Under the pieces are notes generated by a model that worked only from the letters and a program-made list of their open reading frames with translations, was not told the origin of the DNA and searched no databases. The translations under genes and the position numbers were made by a program. From Deinococcus sp045062605 (GTDB lineage: Bacteria; Deinococcota; Deinococci; Deinococcales; Deinococcaceae): 40,299 nucleotides of DNA. Position 1 is the stretch's first letter, and each line of letters starts with the position of its first letter. The stretch lies in NCBI RefSeq assembly GCF_045062605.1, contig NZ_JBJGDW010000036.1:1-40299 (forward strand), written 5' to 3'. This document shows, one piece after another, positions 35,369 to 40,299 of the stretch.

Positions 35369-35878
35369 TTAGAAATTGCACCAGAATTCCAGTTGTTCTG
35401 GCTGTCCACCCCGGAACAGCACGCCCACCCCATGTTCACCGTCCACCTCTGTATGAAAGCCCAGGATGCAGTCGCTCTCTGAAGCCTCTTCGGGAATGAT
35501 CAGGCCCATCAACACGAACTCGGCGCTGAATGCGGCCTCGTCCATTTCGGGCCAGCGGCGCATTTCGTCGTAAGTCTCCCAGTAAGGCTTGCCATCCTTG
35601 TCAAGAGAGCCCCAGCGGTTCAGATCGCTCAGCACGTCGGTACGGGCAAAACGCATGGCCTCGCGGCGCAGTTCGGGCAGACGTGCCAGCGCCCAGCGCA
35701 ACGTTTCCAAACTTGCCTCGTCAGGTGCAGGGGCCGATGAAGCCGGGAGTCTAACCAGAATTTCGCCCTCCGGCCCAGGCATTTCCCCGGTCCATTCCCC
35801 GTCATCCTCCTCGCAGATCATGCTGAGATTCAGGGCTGGGTTGCGGTATTCAATAGTTTCAAATTCGGGAAGGGTCAT
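35369..35878 (-). CDS. Acidic hypothetical protein (possible DUF6985-type)
   Basis: A 169-residue acidic protein with no signal or membrane segment. It opens MTLPEFETIEYRNPALNLSMI, then has EDDGEWTGEMPGPEGEILVRLP, a helical stretch (RWALARLPELRREAMRF) and ends EVDGEHGVGVLFRGGQPEQLEF. The pattern of a small beta domain that responds to a protein of about 150 residues resembles DUF6985 or similar immunity-like families, but I am not sure. The ATG at 35878 is preceded by GGGAG at 10 nt. It is divergent from the ABC permease gene, with 73 bp between starts. Confidence 0.65.
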   Translation of the reverse strand: MTLPEFETIEYRNPALNLSMICEEDDGEWTGEMPGPEGEILVRLPASSAPAPDEASLETLRWALARLPELRREAMRFARTDVLSDLNRWGSLDKDGKPYWETYDEMRRWPEMDEAAFSAEFVLMGLIIPEEASESDCILGFHTEVDGEHGVGVLFRGGQPEQLEFWCNF

Positions 35879-35951
35879 GCTGACCATTCTCCCACTCCGC
35901 CATCTGGCCCATGCGCCCGCGCTCCGGCAGCCGCTAAGCTCTCTGGCCTGT

Positions 35952-36794
35952 ATGCGAGCGGCCCTGAAACCCACGCCACGCCCCTCTTTCCCACACCTCA
36001 ATGCGCCGCTGTACGCCTCGGTGGCGCGGCTGGGCTTCCGGCGGCAGTTCGCGTACCCGCAGGCGGCGCTGTGGGGGCTGATCACCAACCTGTTTTTTGG
36101 TGTGCTGCGAATCTCTGTGCTGGTGGCGCTGTTCGGCAGCAAGCCGCAGGTGGCCGGATACACCGTTCAGGACGCCATTACCTACACCGGACTGACGCAG
36201 GCGTTCATCATGGCCCTGTCCCTGTTCGGCTGGACGGACTTTATGCGGACGGTTCACCGGGGCGAGGTGGCCTCCGATCTGCTGCGCCCCCATGACCTGC
36301 TGGCCTTCTGGGCGGCGCAGGACGCGGGCCGCGCGGTGGGCCAGTTCGTGCTGCGCGGGTTGCCGATGCTGGCGCTGTTCGCGCTGATCTGGGGCGCGAC
36401 ATTTCCCGCCGGATTCGTGGGCTGGCTGCTGACCACCCTGAGCCTGCTGCTGGCCTGGGCCTGCGGCTTCGCCTTCCGTTTTCTGGTCAACTGCGCGGCC
36501 TTCTGGTCCCCGGACGCTGTGGGCTTCGGGCGCTTTGCCTGGGCGGTGCTGGGCCTGGGCAGCGGCTTCCTGATGCCCCTGGCCTTCTTCCCACCGTGGT
36601 TTCAGGGCGTGCTGGCCTTCACCCCCTTTCCCAGCATGATGAACACCACCGTGGAAATCTGGCTGGGCGTGAAAACCGGGCCGGAAGCGTGGACGGCGCT
36701 GGCTATGCAGTTCGGCTGGGCGCTGCTTCTGTCTGGAGTGGCGGCGTTCGTGCTGTCACGCGGCTTGCGTCGTCTGGAGGTGGCGGGTGGATAA
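35952..36794 (+). CDS. ABC-2 type permease, DUF990 family (first)
   Basis: A 280-residue integral membrane protein with about six helices. The family start RLGFRRQFAYPQAALWGLITNLFFGVLRISVLVALFG is followed by LLRPHDLLAFWAAQDAGRAVGQFVLRGLPML and a C-terminal FFPPWFQGVLAFTPFPSMMNTTVEIWLG block. This matches ABC2_membrane_6 (formerly DUF990), which always comes as two permeases and one ATPase. The open frame starts 363 bp further upstream, but the ATG at 35952 fits the family. It overlaps the second permease by 8 bp. Substrate unknown; export is likely. Confidence 0.88.
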   Translation: MRAALKPTPRPSFPHLNAPLYASVARLGFRRQFAYPQAALWGLITNLFFGVLRISVLVALFGSKPQVAGYTVQDAITYTGLTQAFIMALSLFGWTDFMRTVHRGEVASDLLRPHDLLAFWAAQDAGRAVGQFVLRGLPMLALFALIWGATFPAGFVGWLLTTLSLLLAWACGFAFRFLVNCAAFWSPDAVGFGRFAWAVLGLGSGFLMPLAFFPPWFQGVLAFTPFPSMMNTTVEIWLGVKTGPEAWTALAMQFGWALLLSGVAAFVLSRGLRRLEVAGG

Positions 36795-37650
36795 ATCGTC
36801 CATCTCACGCTCAGGCCAGAAGGAAAGTCTTCTTTCATCCGCCGTCTATCATCTGCACCTCTACTTCCTGCTGCTGCGCGCCCAGGCCCGTTCGCAGGCC
36901 GTCTACCGGGTGTCGTTCGCGCTGGACGCGCTGGGATCGGCACTGATCACGCTGGCGGAATTTGCCGCCTTTGCGCTGGTGCTGCCGCGTTTCGGTTCGC
37001 TGAGCGGCTGGACGCTGGGCGAGGTCAGCCTGCTCTACGGCCTCGCGGAAATCGCCTTCGTGCTGATGGACCTGCTGTTCGGTGGGTTTGATGCCCCCAA
37101 CCTCAGTCAGCATGTGCGGAGCGGCAGCTTCAACACCTTTCTGCTGCGGCCTGCGCCCCTGCGCCTGCAAATCTTTGGCTCGGACTTTGCGCTGCGGCGG
37201 ATCACGCGGGTGTTTCTGGCGGCGGGGATTCTGGCGTATGGCGTGGGCGCGTCCGGGGCCGTCTTGACGCCCGAAACCGTCCTTCTGCTGGCCGGAAGCG
37301 TGCTGGGCATGATCGCCTTTTTCGGCGGCCTGTTCGTCATCGGCGGCACCCTGACCTTCTGGACCGTGGAGAGCGTGGAGGCCATGAACGTGCTGACCTA
37401 CGGCGGACGCACCTTGATTTCCTACCCGATGGACATCTACGGCCAGTTCCTCCGCAAGACCTTCACGTACCTGATTCCCGCCGCCTTCCTGTCCTATTTC
37501 CCCGTACTGCACGTCCTGGGCCGTCCCCTGCCGGATGGTCTGCCCCTGCTGGCCGCTTACCTGTCGCCCCTCGTCGGCCCGCTGATGCTGGCGGCGGCCT
37601 TCGCGTTCTGGCGCGTGGGGGTGCGGCATTACGGGGGAACGGGAACGTGA
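36787..37650 (+). CDS. ABC-2 type permease, DUF990 family (second)
   Basis: A 287-residue membrane protein, partner of the first permease. Six or so hydrophobic segments are visible: FALDALGSALITLAEFAAFALVL, VSLLYGLAEIAFVLMDLLFGG, ETVLLLAGSVLGMIAFFGGLFVIGGTL and the last LLAAYLSPLVGPLMLAAAFAFW. The family motif LRPAPLRLQIFGSDFALRRITR follows LSQHVRSGSFNTFL. Its GTG start overlaps the first permease by 8 bp and has GGAGG 6 nt upstream. The ATPase gene follows only after 206 bp, an unusual gap for such an operon, filled by an inverted-repeat segment. Confidence 0.88.
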   Translation: MDKSSISRSGQKESLLSSAVYHLHLYFLLLRAQARSQAVYRVSFALDALGSALITLAEFAAFALVLPRFGSLSGWTLGEVSLLYGLAEIAFVLMDLLFGGFDAPNLSQHVRSGSFNTFLLRPAPLRLQIFGSDFALRRITRVFLAAGILAYGVGASGAVLTPETVLLLAGSVLGMIAFFGGLFVIGGTLTFWTVESVEAMNVLTYGGRTLISYPMDIYGQFLRKTFTYLIPAAFLSYFPVLHVLGRPLPDGLPLLAAYLSPLVGPLMLAAAFAFWRVGVRHYGGTGT

Positions 37651-37653
37651 ATC

Positions 37654-37832
37654 GGGGTGTGGGACGTGGGTTTTGGGGTGTGGGAAAAGACGTGTACTCC
37701 TTGTGTGAGAGGGAGGGAGGCGCAAAGTGCCGGAAGGGTGAGTCGCAGACCTGCTGCAGAGGAGGCCACCGGGCAGGCTCAGGAAATCATCAAGTCGCTC
37801 TGGCCGTTCCCACAACCCACCTCCTACACCCC
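37654..37832. repeat. Inverted-repeat segment inside the ABC exporter operon
   Basis: The arms are 19 nt, at 37654-37672 (GGGGTGTGGGACGTGGGTT) and 37814-37832, and match at 17 of 19 positions in inverted orientation. They bound 179 bp that start 4 bp after the permease stop and end 24 bp before the ATPase ATG. The segment has no coherent gene. It could be a MITE-like insertion or a dispersed intergenic repeat. AAGGAG at 37844-37849 serves the ATPase gene. Confidence 0.5.
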
Positions 37833-37856
37833 ACACCCTGCTCCAAAGGAGCATCC

Positions 37857-38813
37857 ATGATCACCGTTGAACATCTCAAAAAAACCTTCCGCGTGCGTCA
37901 GGGCGGACTATTACGCGGTTCCAGCGTCGTCATGGAAGCCGTGAAGGACGCGAGCTTCAGCGTTGAACGCGGCGAGATCGTGGGCTATCTGGGGCCAAAC
38001 GGCGCGGGCAAAAGCACCACCATCAAGGTTCTGACCGGGCTGCTGGTGCCCGACAGTGGGCGGGTGGAGGTAGGCGGTCTGGTGCCGTGGAAGGACCGCC
38101 GGGCGCATGTGGCGCGGCTGGGCGCGGTGTTCGGCCAGCGCACGACGCTGTGGTGGGACCTGCCCGTCACCGAGTCGCTGGAACTCCTGCGCCACATCTA
38201 CCGCGTGCCTGAAGCCCGTTTCCGCCAGAACCTGCGCGACTTTACCGAGCTGCTGGAGCTGGGGCCGTTCCTGAACACGCCTGCCCGCGCCCTCAGCCTG
38301 GGCCAGCGCATGCGGGCAGACCTCGCCGCTGCCCTGCTGCACGATCCTGAACTGCTCTTTTTAGACGAGCCGACGGTGGGGCTGGACGTGGTGGCCAAGG
38401 AACGCATCCGCGAATTCATCCGGCACATCAACGCTGCCCGCGAGGTCACGGTGCTGCTGACCACCCACGATCTGGGCGACGTGGAGCGGCTGGCCCGCCG
38501 CGTGATGATCATTGACCACGGCTCCCTGCTGTACGACGGCGCGCTGGCGAGTTTGCAGGCCCGCTACGGCAGCGCCCGCGAACTGGTGGTGGATTTTGAG
38601 GCCACTCCTATTGACCCACAGGTGCCAGGGCTGGAACTGCTGGGCGCGGACGGCCCACGCGTGCGCTACGGCTTCACCGGGGCTGCCGCCGCCCCGATTG
38701 CCCGCGTCACCGCCCACGCTCCAGTACGTGACATCACCGTCAAGGAGCCGGACATTGAGGCCACGATCCGCCGGATTTACGAGGGTGGCTTGCTGCGGGA
38801 CGGGGTAGCGTAG
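37857..38813 (+). CDS. ABC transporter ATP-binding protein
   Basis: A 318-residue ATPase that should drive the two DUF990 permeases. Walker A GPNGAGKST (46-54), Q-loop FGQ (92-94), signature LSLGQ (146-150, in place of LSGGQ), Walker B LLFLDE (166-171) and H-loop H204 (LLTTHDLGD) are all present, so it is catalytically complete. The LSLGQRMRADLAAALLHDPELLFLDEPT block is typical of this DUF990-linked subfamily. A C-terminal 80-residue extension follows the ATPase domain, as in drug exporter ATPases. AAGGAG lies 7 nt before the ATG. Confidence 0.93.
   Translation: MITVEHLKKTFRVRQGGLLRGSSVVMEAVKDASFSVERGEIVGYLGPNGAGKSTTIKVLTGLLVPDSGRVEVGGLVPWKDRRAHVARLGAVFGQRTTLWWDLPVTESLELLRHIYRVPEARFRQNLRDFTELLELGPFLNTPARALSLGQRMRADLAAALLHDPELLFLDEPTVGLDVVAKERIREFIRHINAAREVTVLLTTHDLGDVERLARRVMIIDHGSLLYDGALASLQARYGSARELVVDFEATPIDPQVPGLELLGADGPRVRYGFTGAAAAPIARVTAHAPVRDITVKEPDIEATIRRIYEGGLLRDGVA
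38806..38811 (+). promoter_or_regulatory. -10 box before the 67-residue open frame
   Basis: TAGCGT, then AGGGGC, then ATG at 38818. It is inside the last codons of the ATPase gene and identical to the dps start block over 17 nt. Confidence 0.45.
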
Positions 38814-38817
38814 GGGC

Positions 38818-39021
38818 ATGAATGGGCGAGGCTCTGGGCCACAAGTGCAGGGACCGCCGCCCAGCGTCAGCACGCCGCTGTTGTTCCTCGCGCTCCTGAG
38901 CGTCGTGACGGTGTTCTCAGCGTTGAGCATCTTCGCTGATCCAGATGGGCAGGCGCTCAAGCCCCTGCTGGGGGGGTTTGATCTTCGTCCCCTCTCTACT
39001 CTCCGAAACCGCTGGGTATGA
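38818..39021 (+). CDS. Possible small single-span membrane protein
   Basis: A 67-residue frame. Residues 18-39 (VSTPLLFLALLSVVTVFSALSIF) form one hydrophobic helix; the ends are polar. I do not recognise a family. Support comes from the promoter-like block in front of it and the start only 4 bp after the ATPase stop. Against it are its short length and the mobile DNA that follows, which could mean it is the surviving 5' part of a longer gene. Moderate to low confidence. Confidence 0.4.
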   Translation: MNGRGSGPQVQGPPPSVSTPLLFLALLSVVTVFSALSIFADPDGQALKPLLGGFDLRPLSTLRNRWV

Positions 39022-39026
39022 GCCAA

Positions 39027-39215
39027 GCACTTTAGTGCAAGTCTGTCAGACCTGCGCCGTCACGAAAAACTGAGCGGCTGGGCGGTAAGAACAGGAACTC
39101 TGGCGTGTCAGCAGGACATTGAGCTAAAGATGTGACCTGCTTACGAGCGGAATGCTGTGGCATTGACGGCGACTTTCAGTCGCACTTTGAACCCCTGTAC
39201 TTTCAGTGCAGGGTT
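39027..39215 (+). repeat. Series of small hairpins with ACTTT-core loops
   Basis: Three short palindromes share a core: GCACTTTAGTGC (39027-39038), GCGACTTTCAGTCGC (39169-39183) and a longer one at 39190-39215 containing TGTACTTTCAGTGCA. In addition, CATTGA occurs at 39117, 39161 and 39234. These fill most of the 39022-39276 gap before the transposase gene and may belong to the insertion sequence or be older repeats. No gene is evident here. Confidence 0.5.
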
Positions 39216-39235
39216 CTTCAGTGGACTTTGGCCAT

Positions 39236-39267
39236 TGACAGGGGAGCAGCATGCTGCTCCCCTGTCA
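39236..39267. repeat. Perfect 32-bp palindrome before the transposase start
   Basis: TGACAGGGGAGCAGCA (39236-39251) is followed directly by its exact complement (39252-39267). In RNA it would fold into a very stable hairpin ending 9 nt before the transposase ATG. Many insertion sequences use such a fold to block read-through translation of the transposase, which is my inference for its role. Confidence 0.8.
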
Positions 39268-39276
39268 GACTTGAGC

Positions 39277-40239
39277 ATGGCACTCCTTCCGAAGTGGTTC
39301 ACTCGGATCTTGGACGAGTTCGCCCCGCTCTTTTCCACGCGGATCTGGCCGCAGGTTCAACTCTTGGTGATTGGGGCCGTGTTGTCCCCTGGGAAGCGGA
39401 CGGTGACTTCGGCGTTGCGGGTCCTCGGCTTGGCAGACGATCCCAGGTTTGGTACGTTTCACCGCCTGTTGAATCGGGCGCGCTGGTCCAGTCTGCAGGC
39501 CAGTCGCGTTCTGCTCGGTCTGCTCCTGGCCGCTTTCGTTCCCTCTGGGCCGCTGATCCTCGGCTTGGACGACACTATCGAACGACGAACCGGCAAAAAG
39601 ATCAGCGCTCGAGGCATCTACCGCGATCCGGTGCGGTCCAGCCAGGGGCACTTCGTGAAAGCCGGCGGTCTCCGCTGGCTGAGCTTGATGCTGCTGACCC
39701 CCATTCCCTGGGCCAATCGTATCTGGGCGCTGCCGTTCCTGACGGCACTCGTGCCGTCACAGCGCTACCACGAAGAGCGCGGTCACCGGCATAAGACCCT
39801 GACCGACTGGGCCCGGCAGATGCTGCGTGTGGTGCAGCGTTGGTGTCCTGGACGGCAGTTGATCGTGGTAGCGGACAGCGCATACGCGGTCATCAGGTGG
39901 CTCGCCGACCTCCAGCAGGGCCGTCCGATCACCGTCATCACCAGACTCCGCCTGGATACCGCTCTGTACGAGCCGGCCCCTGAACGACAGGCCGGCCAGA
40001 AGGGGCGGCCCAAAATGAAGGGCCAGCGCCTCCCGGCGCTGGCAGCTGTCGCGAACGCTGCAGACACGTGCTGGCAGCGTGTCCGGTTGACCCGTTGGTC
40101 CGGTGAAACCCTGCGGGAGGTGGACCTCGTTTCTCAGACGGCAATCTGGTATCACCCTGGCAAACCGCCTCTTCCACTCCGGTGGGTCTTGATCCGCGAC
40201 CCACAGGGCCAGTTCTCCACTCATACGGATTCCGATTAA
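39277..40239 (+). pseudogene. IS701-like transposase, C-terminally truncated
   Basis: A 320-residue frame of a DDE transposase (DDE_5/IS701-like). Catalytic aspartates: D98 or D99 in LILGLDDTIERRTGKKI, and D200 in IVVADSAYAV. Blocks GIYRDPVRSSQGHFVKAGGLRW and RYHEERGHRHKTLTDWARQM are typical. Full-length relatives run about 420-450 residues and continue past DPQGQFST with the segment carrying the third catalytic acid (Glu). Here the frame changes at HTDSD-stop, exactly where the IS-end-like motif begins (40220), so the gene is interrupted and probably inactive. The start is taken as MALLPKWFTRIL; the frame is open 40 codons upstream through the palindrome. Confidence 0.85.
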
Positions 40240-40299
40240 TTTGTGCAGAGCGGCCACCAGTGAAATAAGGTGTGTTGGGTAATCAGGTCAGGCTGAGTT
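40220..40299 (+). mobile_element. Candidate left end of another insertion sequence (right window edge)
   Basis: The sequence starts CTCATACGGATTCCG and reaches GTGCAG at 40248. It matches 25 of 29 bases of the inverse complement of 50-78. It cuts the IS701-like transposase frame and continues to the window end without a visible gene. If it is an IS end, its transposase lies beyond the window. Confidence 0.5.

Overview
The window is high-GC bacterial chromosome that I assign to the genus Deinococcus; the species cannot be fixed from sequence alone. The main support is a Dps protein with a long Lys/Ala-rich N-terminal tail and a second metal site (D42, H45, H56, E61) spaced as in D. radiodurans Dps1. 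A urate-degradation operon with a HucR-like operator also fits. So do many genes with no Shine-Dalgarno sequence whose start codon lies 6-8 nt after a TANNNT -10 box, the leaderless-gene pattern described for this genus. The 40 kb are gene-dense (39 full-length genes, one truncated transposase gene and one tRNA) and mostly housekeeping or metabolic. Clear mobile DNA is confined to the two edges and a few small intergenic elements.

Layout. 1-9.7 kb: an insertion-sequence-like end at the left edge, aldo/keto reductase, Ser/Thr dehydratase divergent from a metallo-beta-lactamase-fold hydrolase, dps, a DUF4385 gene, mnmE, a DUF4258 gene with a terminator-like hairpin in its leader, a tandem GNAT acetyltransferase, and the minus-strand operon uraD-uricase-HIU hydrolase, which takes urate to allantoin. 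9.7-19.4 kb: dnaJ, a two-META-domain secreted protein, a type-B carboxylesterase, a 2-phosphoglycerate-kinase-like protein with three ATP-cone domains, a TetR regulator, a repeat-bearing intergenic region, polyphosphate glucokinase, an amidohydrolase probably serving the futalosine menaquinone pathway, a lipoprotein and rnhB.

19.5-28.6 kb: rpe-comB, a small inverted-repeat element, M42 peptidase, apaG, an NYN nuclease-like gene followed by queA, ruvA, an LtrA membrane protein, type II IPP isomerase, initiator tRNA-Met with a textbook promoter and terminator, and a DUF456 membrane protein. 28.7-34.4 kb: a three-gene molybdenum hydroxylase operon whose FAD subunit carries the four-cysteine [4Fe-4S] motif of PaoB/YagS, then a translationally coupled ThuA-like and Gfo/Idh/MocA pair.

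34.4-40.3 kb: a DUF937 protein, an unassigned acidic protein, a DUF990-type ABC exporter (two permeases and an ATPase, separated by an inverted-repeat segment), a possible 67-residue membrane protein, and a transposase truncated by what looks like the end of a second insertion sequence. That end matches, in inverted orientation, a sequence at the left edge, so both borders may abut copies of one element.

I see no CRISPR array, prophage or defence island, and no convincing new multi-gene system. The best leads are the edge elements, the small intergenic repeats, the leader hairpin at 6.4 kb, the operator at 9.45 kb, and the triple ATP-cone kinase.
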